A stretch of 64,000 nt of DNA, from positions 248,001-312,000 of the forward strand of contig CAWARY010000005.1 in the NCBI GenBank assembly GCA_963784645.1, given 5' to 3'. Below the pieces are notes generated by a model. That model saw only the letters and a list, made by a program, of their open reading frames with translations. It did not search any database and was not told where the DNA came from. The stretch comes from JBBRVW01 sp963784645 (GTDB lineage Bacteria; Actinomycetota; Actinomycetes; JACCUZ01). The translations under genes were made by a program, and so were the position numbers. The first letter of the stretch is position 1. The number at the start of each line of letters is the position of its first letter. Positions 51,791-60,637 of the stretch are shown here, piece after piece.

Positions 51791-52924
51791 ATGACTGACG
51801 TCACGCCTGAGCAGCCCCGCCGCAAGCCCCGCGTCGCCGTCGTGTTCGGTGGTCGCAGCACCGAGCACGGCGTGTCCTGCGTGTCTGCCGGCAGCGTCCT
51901 GTCGGCCATCGACCGCGACACCTACGAGGTCGTGCTGGTCGGGATCTCCCACGAGGGCCGCTGGGTGCTCGCCGCCGACGACCCGGAGCGGCTGGCCATC
52001 ACCGGCGACAAGCTTCCCGAGGTCGAGACCACCGGGTCGTCCGTCGTCCTGGCGGGCGACCCCACCCACCAGGGCCTCACCGTCTACGAGCCCGGTCGGG
52101 TTCCGCAGCAGCTCGGCGAGGTCGACGTCGTCCTCCCGCTGCTGCACGGCCCCTACGGCGAGGACGGCACCCTCCAGGGCCTGCTCGAGCTGGCCGGCGT
52201 CCCCTACGTCGGTTCGGGGGTGTTCGCCTCCGCGGCCTCGATGGACAAGGGGCACATGAAGACCCTGCTGCGCGGTGCCGGACTCCCCGTCGGCCCGTAT
52301 GCCGTCATCACGCCGCGCGCGTGGGCGACCGACCCGGCGGCGGTCCGGGACACGGTCGCCGCACTCGGCTTTCCCTGCTTCGTCAAGCCGGCCCGGGCCG
52401 GGAGCAGCGTGGGCATCACCAAGGTGCACGACGCCGGCGAGCTCGACGAGGCGATAGAGCTGGCCCGCACCCACGACCCGCGCGTGATCGTCGAGGGCAT
52501 GCTCGACGGCCGCGAGATCGAGTGCGGCGTCCTCGACGGCCTCGACGGTGCCGCGCCGGAGGCGAGTCTGCCCGGCGAGGTCGTCGTCGGCAGCGGCCAC
52601 GAGTTCTACGACTTCGCGGCCAAGTACCTCCCTGACGAGGGCACCGAGCTCGTGGTCCCGGCCGAGCTCACCGACGCGCAGGTCGAGGAGGTGCGGACCC
52701 TCGCCGTGCAGGCGTTCGAGGCACTGGCCTGCGAGGGCCTGGCCCGGGTCGACTTCTTCCTCACGTCGCGCGGCCTGGTCGTCAACGAGGTCAACACGAT
52801 GCCCGGCTTCACGCCGGTGTCGATGTTCCCGTTGATGTGGCAGGCCACCGGGCTGGACTACCCCGCCCTGGTCGACCGGCTGGTGCAGACCGCCCTCACG
52901 CGCAACCCCGGGCTCCTGCGCTGA
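51791..52924 (+). CDS. ddl: D-alanine--D-alanine ligase
   Basis: Ddl (377 aa) makes the D-Ala-D-Ala end of the peptidoglycan stem. It is an ATP-grasp enzyme: VAVVFGGRSTEHGVSCVSAGSVL, LLHGPYGEDGTLQGLLELAGVPYVGSGV split motif, VKPARAGSSVGITKV, EFYDFAAKYLPDEG and VNEVNTMPGFTPVSMFP. The FYDFAAKY region resembles enzymes that use D-Ala rather than D-lactate. It converges on the DUF3515 gene with one base between stops. Confidence 0.95.
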   Translation: MTDVTPEQPRRKPRVAVVFGGRSTEHGVSCVSAGSVLSAIDRDTYEVVLVGISHEGRWVLAADDPERLAITGDKLPEVETTGSSVVLAGDPTHQGLTVYEPGRVPQQLGEVDVVLPLLHGPYGEDGTLQGLLELAGVPYVGSGVFASAASMDKGHMKTLLRGAGLPVGPYAVITPRAWATDPAAVRDTVAALGFPCFVKPARAGSSVGITKVHDAGELDEAIELARTHDPRVIVEGMLDGREIECGVLDGLDGAAPEASLPGEVVVGSGHEFYDFAAKYLPDEGTELVVPAELTDAQVEEVRTLAVQAFEALACEGLARVDFFLTSRGLVVNEVNTMPGFTPVSMFPLMWQATGLDYPALVDRLVQTALTRNPGLLR

Positions 52925-52925
52925 C

Positions 52926-53408
52926 TCAGCTCACCGGCAGGGCCCGCTTCACCGCCTGCCCGAGGTCGACGAGAGGCCCGGTCGCGCTGGAGCGGTCGAC
53001 CGACGACGGCACGCGGACCTCGACGTACGCCGACCGACCCACGGTGGTGAAGACGTAGGCGGCCGGCCGCTCGACGAGGAACCAGTCGACGCCGTCCACC
53101 TCGATCAGCTGCGACGTGGCCCCGAGCCCCGCCGGCTTCGCGACGCCGCACCGGAGCACCAGGGCGGGGGAGCCCCAGGCGGCGGTCCGGCGCGACGCCG
53201 GGGTCACGTCACGCGTCGACCTCCCGCCGACGTCGTCGGGGAGGGCTCGGTGCAGCGCGCCGCAGCCGGCCCCGGGGCCGACCGGTGGCGGGACCGCCAC
53301 GGAGGCGGCCGACGAGCAGCCACCGACTGCGACGGACCCGGCCGCGAGCAGGACGGCGACGCGGACCCGGCCGCGCCCGACCCGCCGGCGCGGCGTGCCG
53401 GCGTCCAC
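52926..53408 (-). CDS. DUF3515 family lipoprotein
   Basis: The 160-aa product has a lipoprotein signal (arginine-rich start, VAVLLAAGSVAVGGC). The mature part shows the DUF3515 pattern: ALPDDVGGRSTR, AAWGSPALVLRCGVAKP, and VEVRVPSS. Function is unknown. In actinobacteria it usually lies between ddl, a small Lrp gene and thiL, as here. GTG at 53408 is assigned. Confidence 0.85.
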   Translation of the reverse strand: MDAGTPRRRVGRGRVRVAVLLAAGSVAVGGCSSAASVAVPPPVGPGAGCGALHRALPDDVGGRSTRDVTPASRRTAAWGSPALVLRCGVAKPAGLGATSQLIEVDGVDWFLVERPAAYVFTTVGRSAYVEVRVPSSVDRSSATGPLVDLGQAVKRALPVS

Positions 53409-53427
53409 GACGGGCGTGGGAGTCGGC

Positions 53428-53664
53428 CTACAGGTGGACGACGGGGCAGGTCAGGGTGCGGGTGATGCCGTCGACGCTCTGCACCCGGGCGACGACCATC
53501 TTGCCGAGCTCGTCGACGTTCTTGGCCTCGGCGCGGACGATGACGTCGTAGGGGCCGGTGACGTCCTCGGCCTGGGTGACGCCCTTGAGCTCGGCGATCT
53601 CACGAGCGACGGCGGCGGCCTTGCCGACCTCGGTCTGGATCAGGATGTAGGCCTGGACAACCAT
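53428..53664 (-). CDS. Stand-alone Lrp/AsnC ligand-binding (RAM) domain protein
   Basis: The 78-aa protein is only the RAM half of Lrp regulators (AYILIQTEVGKAAAVAREIAEL as start, VTGPYDVIVRAEAKNVDELGKMV, IQSVDGITRT-like end). It lacks a helix-turn-helix. Such proteins bind amino acids and may modulate partners. It is divergent from thiL. Confidence 0.9.
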   Translation of the reverse strand: MVVQAYILIQTEVGKAAAVAREIAELKGVTQAEDVTGPYDVIVRAEAKNVDELGKMVVARVQSVDGITRTLTCPVVHL

Positions 53665-53755
53665 CGTGGGCCCCTTCCTTCGTAGAGTCTGGCGGTCGCG
53701 TGCGCCGCCAGGAGGCGTCGCTCGCGAGCGAACCTACCGGAAAGGGATCAGTGCC

Positions 53756-54721
53756 ATGTCGGCCCCCGTGAACGGCCCCCTGCAGGGCACTGTCGGCGAC
53801 CTCGGCGAGACCGCGGTGATCGCCGCGGTCACCGCCCGCCTGGGTGGCAGCGACTCCCTGCTGCTCGGGCCGGGCGACGACGCGGCCGTGGTCGCCGCCT
53901 CGGACGGGCGCGTGGTGGCGACCACCGACGTGCTCGTCGAGGGCCGGCACTTCAAGCGCGACTGGTCGAGCGCGACCGACGTCGGCGTCCGGGCGGCGGC
54001 CGCCAGCCTGGCCGACGTGGCCGCGATGGGTGCGGTGCCGACGGCGCTGCTGGTGGGGCTGGCCGTGCCGGCCGACCTGCCCGTCCAGTGGGCGCTGGAG
54101 CTCGCCGACGGTCTCGGTGAGGAGGCGGCCCGGGCCGGCGCCGCCGTCGCCGGCGGCGACCTGGTGCGCGGCGAACCCATCACCATCTCGGTCACGGCGC
54201 TCGGCAGCCTCGAGGGCCGCGAACCGGTGACCCGCGCGGGCGCCCGTCCGGGCGACCTGGTCGCCGTGGCCGGCCGGCTGGGCTGGTCGGCCGCCGGTTT
54301 CGCGGTCCTGTCGCGCGGGTTCCGCTCGCCCCGCTCGCTCGTCGACGCCCACCGGCGCCCGCAGCCGCCGTACGACGAGGGCCCTCGGGCCGCCGGTCTC
54401 GGCGCCACGGCGATGGTCGACGTCAGCGACGGGCTGGTCAGCGACCTCGGCCACGTGGCGCGGGCGAGCGGGGTCTCGGTCCGGATCGAGACCGACGCGT
54501 TCCACGTGCCCCAGGAGTTCGTCGACACGTCCCGCGCCCTCAACGCCGACCCCATGCAGTGGCTGCTCACCGGCGGCGAGGACCACGCCCTGGCCGCGAC
54601 CTTCCCGCCGGACGTCGACCTCCCGATGGCGTGGAGCGTGATCGGGCGGGTCGAGGACGGCGAGGACGTACACGTCGACGGGGCGCCGTTCGAGGGCCCG
54701 GGCGGGTGGCGGTCCTTCTAG
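53756..54721 (+). CDS. thiL: Thiamine-monophosphate kinase
   Basis: ThiL (321 aa) phosphorylates thiamine phosphate to the diphosphate, the cofactor needed by IlvB. It has an AIR-synthase-like fold with GDLGETAVIAAV, LLGPGDDAAVV, TTDVLVEGRHF, VGVRAAAASLADVAAMGA and VDVSDGLVSDLGH. ATG at 53756 follows GGAAAGGG. Its TAG stop overlaps the first base of the next gene's GTG. Confidence 0.94.
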   Translation: MSAPVNGPLQGTVGDLGETAVIAAVTARLGGSDSLLLGPGDDAAVVAASDGRVVATTDVLVEGRHFKRDWSSATDVGVRAAAASLADVAAMGAVPTALLVGLAVPADLPVQWALELADGLGEEAARAGAAVAGGDLVRGEPITISVTALGSLEGREPVTRAGARPGDLVAVAGRLGWSAAGFAVLSRGFRSPRSLVDAHRRPQPPYDEGPRAAGLGATAMVDVSDGLVSDLGHVARASGVSVRIETDAFHVPQEFVDTSRALNADPMQWLLTGGEDHALAATFPPDVDLPMAWSVIGRVEDGEDVHVDGAPFEGPGGWRSF

Positions 54722-55596
54722 TGCCGATCCTCGCCACGGACGACTGGCTGCCGCGCTCGGCGGCGCACGAGGCCCGCGTCGACGCCTGGGTGGTGCCGCA
54801 CCTCGAGCGCCGGCGCCGGGGCGAGAAGCACCCCGTCGAGGACTTCCTCTTCGACTACTACCACCAGTCGCCGGCCAAGCTGCGCCGCTGGAGCCCGGGC
54901 CTCGGCACCGTGCTGGCCGGCCCCGAGGCGCTGGCGCGCTACGCCGACCTGGCCGACTGGGCGGTCACGGCGGACGGCACCGGTGTGTCACCCGACCCGG
55001 GGCGGCTCGGCCGTCACCACCGCCGGGTCGCCGACGCCCGGCGGCTGCTGCGCGCCACCGCCGGCCGCGCGCCGGCGTACGGCTGCTTCGGGCTGCACGA
55101 GTGGGCGATGGTCTACCGGCTCCCGCCGGACGCGGTGCGGCACGAGCAGCTGCCCCTGCGGCTCGGCAGCGCCGGCACCGACGCCGTGGTGGAGGCGCAG
55201 CCGCTGCGCTGCACCCACGTCGACGCGTTCCGGTTCTTCACCGACGAGGCCGTGCCGCGCAACGCCACGACCCCGACCCGGGCCGGCCAGGCGCGCGACG
55301 AGCAGCCGGGCTGCCTGCACGCCGGGATGGACCTCTACCGGTGGGCGGCCGCCTTCGCGCCGTTCGTACCGAGCGAGCTGGTGGCCGACTGCTTCGTGCA
55401 CGCGCGGGAGATCCGTGAGGTCGACATGCGCGCGTCGCCGTACGACCTGAGCGCGTTCGGCCACCCGGCGATAGCCGTCGAGACGCCCGAGGGCCGGGCC
55501 GACTACGTGCGGCACCAGCGAAGGTTCGCCAAGCAGGGTGCCGACCTGCGGGCCCGGGTGCTGCGGGCGGTCGACGCGCTGGCGAGCCCGAGCTGA
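54721..55596 (+). CDS. Conserved actinobacterial protein often labelled 3-methyladenine DNA glycosylase
   Basis: The 291-aa protein begins LATDDWLPRSAAHEARVDAW and contains the very characteristic RRRRGEKHPVEDFLFDYYHQSP and GCFGLHEWAMVYR stretches. Databases give relatives the glycosylase label, but I see no helix-hairpin-helix or catalytic aspartate motif of known families, so the function is unproven. It shares one base with the thiL stop. The slot after thiL is often held by a uracil-DNA glycosylase in relatives, which makes a repair role tempting. Confidence 0.7.
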   Translation: MPILATDDWLPRSAAHEARVDAWVVPHLERRRRGEKHPVEDFLFDYYHQSPAKLRRWSPGLGTVLAGPEALARYADLADWAVTADGTGVSPDPGRLGRHHRRVADARRLLRATAGRAPAYGCFGLHEWAMVYRLPPDAVRHEQLPLRLGSAGTDAVVEAQPLRCTHVDAFRFFTDEAVPRNATTPTRAGQARDEQPGCLHAGMDLYRWAAAFAPFVPSELVADCFVHAREIREVDMRASPYDLSAFGHPAIAVETPEGRADYVRHQRRFAKQGADLRARVLRAVDALASPS

Positions 55597-55620
55597 TCAC
55601 GGTCCCGTGATCAACTCGGG
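55587..55620. terminator. Hairpin over the stop codon of the preceding gene
   Basis: CCCGAG and CTCGGG plus TGATCACGG and CCGTGATCA pair into a 15-bp stem with one C-A mismatch and a two-base gap. The TGA stop (55594-55596) is inside the left arm. Confidence 0.65.
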
Positions 55621-55650
55621 TCGACCGTGGCATGCGGACCACGGTCGACC
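55619..55650. terminator. Second hairpin of a three-hairpin cluster
   Basis: GGTCGACCGTGG and CCACGGTCGACC form a perfect 12-bp stem around an 8-base loop, touching the previous hairpin. Confidence 0.65.
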
Positions 55651-55691
55651 CAGGAACGCCGCGCCCCGGCAGCGGACGGGTCCGCCGACGA

Positions 55692-55725
55692 CGAACGGCC
55701 GGCCCCACAGGGGACCGGCCGTTCG
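55692..55725. terminator. Third hairpin, downstream of rpmB
   Basis: CGAACGGCCGG and CCGGCCGTTCG, with CCCC/GGGG inside, form a 15-bp stem with one bulged A and a 3-base loop. It is 41 bases beyond the rpmB stop on the minus strand. Confidence 0.65.
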
Positions 55726-55765
55726 AGGCGGGACGAGGTCTAGCGGGTAGCCATGCTCGTGCCTG

Positions 55766-55960
55766 CTAGCGCGTGACCTTCCCGGCCTTGAGGCAGGAGG
55801 TGCACACGTTGAGCTTCTTGGGGGTCTTGCCGGTCTTGCCGACCATCGCGCGCACGGTCTGGATGTTGGGGTTCCAGCGGCGCTTCGTGCGCCGGTGCGA
55901 GTGCGAGATGCTGTGCCCGAAGCCCGGACCCTTGCCGCAGACGTCGCAGTTGGCAGCCAC
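55766..55960 (-). CDS. rpmB: Ribosomal protein bL28
   Basis: The 64-aa protein reads MAANCDVCGKGPGFGHSISH at the start and ends with NVCTSCLKAGKVTR; the two CxxC pairs mark the zinc-binding type. The GTG at 55960 is set by the family start and by GAGGAG upstream; the open frame beyond it is not family sequence. It is divergent from the fakA-like gene, as in many actinobacteria. Confidence 0.97.
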   Translation of the reverse strand: MAANCDVCGKGPGFGHSISHSHRRTKRRWNPNIQTVRAMVGKTGKTPKKLNVCTSCLKAGKVTR

Positions 55961-56156
55961 GGTGAACAACTCCTCGGTGGTTCCCGATCGCGACGCGATC
56001 AGTGTGATGGTCAGGCGGACGCGCGGCGCTGGGCCGCGGCAGAGCAGACGGGGAGCCCGGACTCCGGGCAACCGCAGCAGCGTAACCGACCGGCGCTCCC
56101 GGACCCAAACCGAGCCGGTCACGCTGCTCCGCGCGGCCGGCGTCCATCCCCAGCAC

Positions 56157-56162
56157 TAGATT
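56157..56162 (+). promoter_or_regulatory. Leaderless -10 box (TAGATT)
   Basis: TAGATT ends 7 nt before the GTG at 56170, with no ribosome site between, so the transcript likely starts at the GTG. Confidence 0.5.
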
Positions 56163-56169
56163 CTGCCGC

Positions 56170-57843
56170 GTGACCGCCACCCTGGCCCGCCTCGACGGCG
56201 GGTCCGTCGCGCGCTGGGCCACGACGGCCCGCGACGCCCTCGAGGTGGCCCGCGAGGAGATCGACGACCTCAACGTCTACCCGGTGCCCGACGGTGACAC
56301 CGGCACCAACCTGCATCTCACCCTGGCCGCTGCGGTCGAGTCCCTGGCAGGCGCCGCCGTCCGAGACGACGACACCGAGACCCCCACGCCCCGCCGGCTG
56401 CTGTCCGCGCTGGCCCACGGCGCCCTGATGGGGGCCCGGGGCAACTCGGGAGTCATCCTCTCCCAGCTCCTGCGTGGGATGGCCGACGGCGTCGACGGCG
56501 TCACCGGGCCGGTCGACGCGGCCCAGCTGTCGCGCGCGCTCACCGCCGGGGCGAGGGCTGCGTACGACGCGGTGGCCGACCCGGTCGAGGGCACCATGCT
56601 CACCGTCGCCCGGGTGGCCGCCGAGCATGCCGCCAGCGCCGTCGACCGAGCGGCGGGTGGCGGCGACGTGCTGGCCGCGGTGGTCACCGCCGCGGCTGAG
56701 GGGGCCCGCGTCGCGCTCGCCGACACGCCGAAGCAGCTCGACATCCTGGCCCGGGCCGGCGTGGTGGACGCCGGTGGCAGGGGGATCTGCGTCCTGCTCG
56801 ACGCGCTCGCCTCGGTCGTCACCGGCGCGACGCCGACCGCCATCGAGACCCGGCTGGCAGGCAGCCGGCTGGCCGAGACCCAGGCGGCCCGGCCCCGCAG
56901 CGGCCTCGACGTCGAGGACCCCGACGCGCACGGTCCGACGTACGAGGTGATGTACCTCCTCGACGCGCCGGCCGACGCCATCGCGCCGCTGCGCGAGACG
57001 CTCGGCCCGCTCGGCGACTCGCTGGTGGTCGTCGGCGCCGAGCCCACCTGGAACGTCCATGTCCACGTCGACGACGTGGGAGCGGCCGTCGAGGCCGGCA
57101 TCGAGGCGGGCCGCCCGCACCGCATCCGGGTCACCCACTTCCGTGACGCCGCGCGGGCCACCGTCGGGGACCTGCCCGGCGACAGCCGCGGTGTCGTCTC
57201 GGTGGTGGCGGGCGACGGTCTCGCGGCGCTGTTCGAGGCGGCCGGCGCCACCGTCGTGCCGGGCGGCCCCGGCCGGCGGGCCTCCACGGCCGAGATGCTC
57301 ACCGGCCTGCGGCACGCTCGGGCCCGGGACCTCGTGGTGCTGCCCAACGACGCCGACAGCCTGGCCGTGGCGGAGGTGGCCGCGGCCAAGGCCCGGGACG
57401 AGGGTCTGCGGGTCGCCGTCATCCCCACCAGGGCAAGCGTCCAGGCCATCGCCGCCCTGGCCGTGCACGACCCGGCGCGACGGTTCGAGGACGACGTCGT
57501 CGCGATGACCGCCGCGGCCGGGCACTGCCGGCACGGCGGCGTCACCGTCGCCGCCCGTGAGGCGGTCACGATGGCCGGCGTGTGCCAGCCGGGCGACGTG
57601 CTGGGCATCGTCGACGGCGACTTCGCGATCATCGGCGACGACCTCGCCACGGTGGCCCGCACCGTGGTCGACCGGATGCTCGGCTCGGGCGGCGAGCTGG
57701 TCACCCTCGTCACCGGGCTCGGGGCCGACCCGGGCCTCGCCGACGTGGTGGCCGCGCACGCCCGCCGCGGGCGTCCGGCGGTCGACACCGTGCTCTACGA
57801 CGGGGGCCAGCCTCGCTACCCGCTGCTGCTGGGCGTCGAGTGA
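56170..57843 (+). CDS. fakA: DAK2-domain protein (FakA/YloV-like fatty acid kinase)
   Basis: The 557-aa protein has an N-terminal DAK2 kinase domain (VYPVPDGDTGTNLHLTLAAA, AHGALMGARGNSGVILSQLLRG, VDAGGRGICVLLDAL) and the C-terminal YloV domain (VLPNDADSLAVAEVAAAKA, GDFAIIGDDLATVARTVVDRM). In Firmicutes FakA phosphorylates fatty acids bound to FakB and sits beside rpmB and recG, as here. The Asp23/YloU gene often seen before it is missing. The actinobacterial substrate is not proven. Confidence 0.88.
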   Translation: MTATLARLDGGSVARWATTARDALEVAREEIDDLNVYPVPDGDTGTNLHLTLAAAVESLAGAAVRDDDTETPTPRRLLSALAHGALMGARGNSGVILSQLLRGMADGVDGVTGPVDAAQLSRALTAGARAAYDAVADPVEGTMLTVARVAAEHAASAVDRAAGGGDVLAAVVTAAAEGARVALADTPKQLDILARAGVVDAGGRGICVLLDALASVVTGATPTAIETRLAGSRLAETQAARPRSGLDVEDPDAHGPTYEVMYLLDAPADAIAPLRETLGPLGDSLVVVGAEPTWNVHVHVDDVGAAVEAGIEAGRPHRIRVTHFRDAARATVGDLPGDSRGVVSVVAGDGLAALFEAAGATVVPGGPGRRASTAEMLTGLRHARARDLVVLPNDADSLAVAEVAAAKARDEGLRVAVIPTRASVQAIAALAVHDPARRFEDDVVAMTAAAGHCRHGGVTVAAREAVTMAGVCQPGDVLGIVDGDFAIIGDDLATVARTVVDRMLGSGGELVTLVTGLGADPGLADVVAAHARRGRPAVDTVLYDGGQPRYPLLLGVE

Positions 57844-57855
57844 CGGGCGGCTGAC

Positions 57856-60039
57856 GTGGTCTCGCTGCGTGCCCCGGTCAAGGCCGTCGTCGGTGGTCCG
57901 ACGGCCAAGGAGCTCACCGACAAGCTCCACGTCGCGACCGTCGAGGACCTCCTGCGGCACTACCCGCGCCGCTACTACGAGCGCGGCGAGCTGACCGACC
58001 TGTCCCAGCTGCGCCCCGGCGAGCAGGCCACCGTGCAGGCGACCGTCCACTCCGTGTCCGGCCGGCAGATCCGGCCCAAGCTGCACAAGCTCGACGTGGT
58101 CCTCACCGACGGGCGCACCCGCACCACCGTCACGTTCTTCAACCAGCGCTGGCGCGAGAAGGCGCTCCGGGCCGGCGACGAGGTCTTCCTCGCCGGCAAG
58201 GTCGAGATCTTCAACGGCAAGGTCACCATCACCAACCCCGAGATCGCCGCCGGCGACGACGTCGAGGACTTCGCCGGCAGTCTCGTCCCGGTCTACCCGG
58301 CCACCGCCAAGCTGCCCTCCTGGCGGCTGAGCAAGGCCGTCAAGGTCGCCCTCGACATCGCGCTGGCCGACGACGAGAGCCTGCCCGACCCGCTGCCGCC
58401 CGACGTCCGGCTGCGCCGCGGCCTGATGGGCCTGCCCGACGCGCTGCGGCTGGTGCACCGCCCCGACACCTACGACGACGTACGCCGGTCCCGCCGCCGG
58501 TTGCGCTTCGACGAGGCCTTCGTGCTGCAGACGGTCCTCGCCCGGCGCCGGGCCGAGGTCATGGCGGAGCCGGCCACCGCCAGGATGGGCCGCGACGACG
58601 GGCTGCTGGCCGCGTTCGACGGACGGCTGCCGTTCACCCTCACCGACGGCCAGCAGGAGGTCGCCGCGGCGATAGCCGAGGACCTCGCGCGCGAGCACCC
58701 GATGCACCGACTGCTCCAGGGCGAGGTCGGGTCCGGCAAGACGGTGGTGGCCCTGCGGGCGATGCTCGCCGTGGTCGACGCCGGCGGCCAGGCCGCGCTG
58801 CTCGCCCCCACCGAGGTCCTCGCCCAGCAGCACCACCGGTCGATCACGGCGATGCTCGGGCCGTTCGCCGAGCGCGGCCTGCTCGGCGGGTCCGACGTCG
58901 GCACGCGGGTCGCACTGCTCACCGGCTCGCAGGGGACCGCGGCCCGGCGTACCAACCTGCTCGACACCGCGAGCGGCGACGCCGGGATCGTGATCGGTAC
59001 CCACGCCCTGATCCAGGACAAGGTCGAGTTCCAGGACCTCGGGCTGGTCGTGGTCGACGAGCAGCACCGCTTCGGCGTCGAGCAGCGCGATGCCCTCCGG
59101 GCCAAGGCGAAGGTCCCGCCGCACCTGCTGGTGATGACCGCGACCCCGATCCCGCGCACGGTGGCGATGACCGTCTTCGGCGACCTCGACGTCTCGACGC
59201 TGACCGAGCTGCCGGCCGGCCGCTCGCCGATCACGTCGCACGTCGTGCCCGCGGGCGAGAAGCCGCACTTCCTCGACCGCGCCTGGGCGCGGGTGCGCGA
59301 GGAGGCCGACGCCGGTCACCAGGTCTACGTCGTGTGCCCACGCATCGGCGGCACCGACGCCGACACCCTCGACGACAGCACCGGTGGCGAGCCCGATCCG
59401 GACGACGGGTCGGGCCCGCCGGCCCGGCCGGCCCTCGCCGTCCTCGACGTCGCGCCGCTGCTCGTCGAGGGGCCGCTCGCCGGGCTGCGAGTCGAGGTGC
59501 TGCACGGGCGGCTGCCCGCCGACGACAAGGACGAGGTCATGCGCCGGTTCACGGCCGGGGACATCGACGTCCTGGTCGCGACCACCGTCGTCGAGGTCGG
59601 CCTCGACGTGCCCAACGCCACCGGCATGGTCGTGCTCGACGCCGACCGGTTCGGCGTCTCCCAGCTGCACCAGCTGCGCGGCCGGGTGGGTCGCGGTGCC
59701 GCGCCCGGCCTCTGCCTGCTCGTCACCGACGCCGACGCGGGGACGCCGGCCCGCGAGCGGCTGGAGGCGGTGGCCGCGACCCTCGACGGCTTCGAGCTGT
59801 CCCGGCTCGACCTCGAGACCCGGCGCGAGGGCGACGTCCTCGGCGCCTCGCAGTCCGGTCGCCGGAGCAGCCTGCGGCTGCTCTCGGTGCTGCGCGACGA
59901 GGACCTCATCGTCGAGGCCCGCGAGGACGCTGCCGCGGTAATCGCCGACGACCCGCTGCTGCGGCGGCACGAGGCGCTGCGCGGGGCCGTCGAGCAGGTG
60001 CTCGCCGAGCAGAACGCCGAGTACCTGGAGAAGGCATGA
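57856..60039 (+). CDS. recG: ATP-dependent DNA helicase RecG
   Basis: RecG (727 aa) remodels stalled forks and branched DNA. An N-terminal wedge/OB domain (HYPRRYYERGEL, VTFFNQRWREKALRAGDEVF) precedes the helicase motifs: LLQGEVGSGKTVVALRAML (Walker A), VVDEQHRFGVEQRDALRAK (DEQH box), TATPIPRT, and VATTVVEVGLDVPNATGMV plus QLRGRVGRG. GTG at 57856 is 12 bases after the fakA-like stop. Confidence 0.96.
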   Translation: MVSLRAPVKAVVGGPTAKELTDKLHVATVEDLLRHYPRRYYERGELTDLSQLRPGEQATVQATVHSVSGRQIRPKLHKLDVVLTDGRTRTTVTFFNQRWREKALRAGDEVFLAGKVEIFNGKVTITNPEIAAGDDVEDFAGSLVPVYPATAKLPSWRLSKAVKVALDIALADDESLPDPLPPDVRLRRGLMGLPDALRLVHRPDTYDDVRRSRRRLRFDEAFVLQTVLARRRAEVMAEPATARMGRDDGLLAAFDGRLPFTLTDGQQEVAAAIAEDLAREHPMHRLLQGEVGSGKTVVALRAMLAVVDAGGQAALLAPTEVLAQQHHRSITAMLGPFAERGLLGGSDVGTRVALLTGSQGTAARRTNLLDTASGDAGIVIGTHALIQDKVEFQDLGLVVVDEQHRFGVEQRDALRAKAKVPPHLLVMTATPIPRTVAMTVFGDLDVSTLTELPAGRSPITSHVVPAGEKPHFLDRAWARVREEADAGHQVYVVCPRIGGTDADTLDDSTGGEPDPDDGSGPPARPALAVLDVAPLLVEGPLAGLRVEVLHGRLPADDKDEVMRRFTAGDIDVLVATTVVEVGLDVPNATGMVVLDADRFGVSQLHQLRGRVGRGAAPGLCLLVTDADAGTPARERLEAVAATLDGFELSRLDLETRREGDVLGASQSGRRSSLRLLSVLRDEDLIVEAREDAAAVIADDPLLRRHEALRGAVEQVLAEQNAEYLEKA

Positions 60040-60049
60040 CGGTCGCCGC

Positions 60050-60637
60050 ATGACCCGCGTCGTGGCCGGAGCCGCCCGCGGCCGCCGGCTCGCCGTGCCG
60101 CCGGGCGACGCCACCCGCCCCACCTCGGACCGCGCCCGCGAGGCGCTGTTCTCCAGCCTCGGCACCCTGGTCGGCGCCTGGGCCGGCCGGCGCTTCCTCG
60201 ACCTCTACGCCGGCAGCGGGGCGGTCGGTCTCGAGGCGCTCAGCCGGGGTGCCGCGCACGCCCTGCTCGTCGAGTCCGATCCCCGCGTGGTGCGCACGTT
60301 GGCCGCCAACGCGGACACCGTCGGCCTGCCCGGCGCCGTCGTGCGGCAGGGCCGGGCCGAGCGGGTGGTGGCCGACGGCCTGGCCGGCCCGGCGTACGAC
60401 GTGGTGTTCGCCGACCCGCCCTACGTCCTGGCCGACGACGACCTGCGATCGGTGCTCGCCGACCTCCGGCCGCAGCTCGCCGGCGACGCCGTGATCGCCG
60501 TCGAGCGCCCGACGCGCGGCGGGGCGTGGGCCTGGCCGGCCGGGTACGACGGCCTGCGCTCCCGGCGCTACGGCGAGGCGACGCTTTGGTACGGTCGCGC
60601 CACTTCCGGACCTGACCAGAGCCAGGAGAACCAGTGA
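60050..60637 (+). CDS. rsmD: 16S rRNA (guanine966-N2)-methyltransferase
   Basis: RsmD (195 aa) methylates G966 of 16S rRNA. It shows VAGAARGRRLAVPPGDATRPTSDRAREALF in two blocks, FLDLYAGSGAVGLEALSRGA (SAM site) and the catalytic FADPPYVLADDDL. It is 10 bases after recG and overlaps coaD by 4 bases. Confidence 0.95.
   Translation: MTRVVAGAARGRRLAVPPGDATRPTSDRAREALFSSLGTLVGAWAGRRFLDLYAGSGAVGLEALSRGAAHALLVESDPRVVRTLAANADTVGLPGAVVRQGRAERVVADGLAGPAYDVVFADPPYVLADDDLRSVLADLRPQLAGDAVIAVERPTRGGAWAWPAGYDGLRSRRYGEATLWYGRATSGPDQSQENQ

Noticed and set aside
56119..60165. A 1348-codon open frame on the minus strand across the fakA-like and recG genes
   Set aside because: It is antisense to two certain genes and very rich in Arg, Gly, Asp and His; long antisense frames are common in high-GC DNA.
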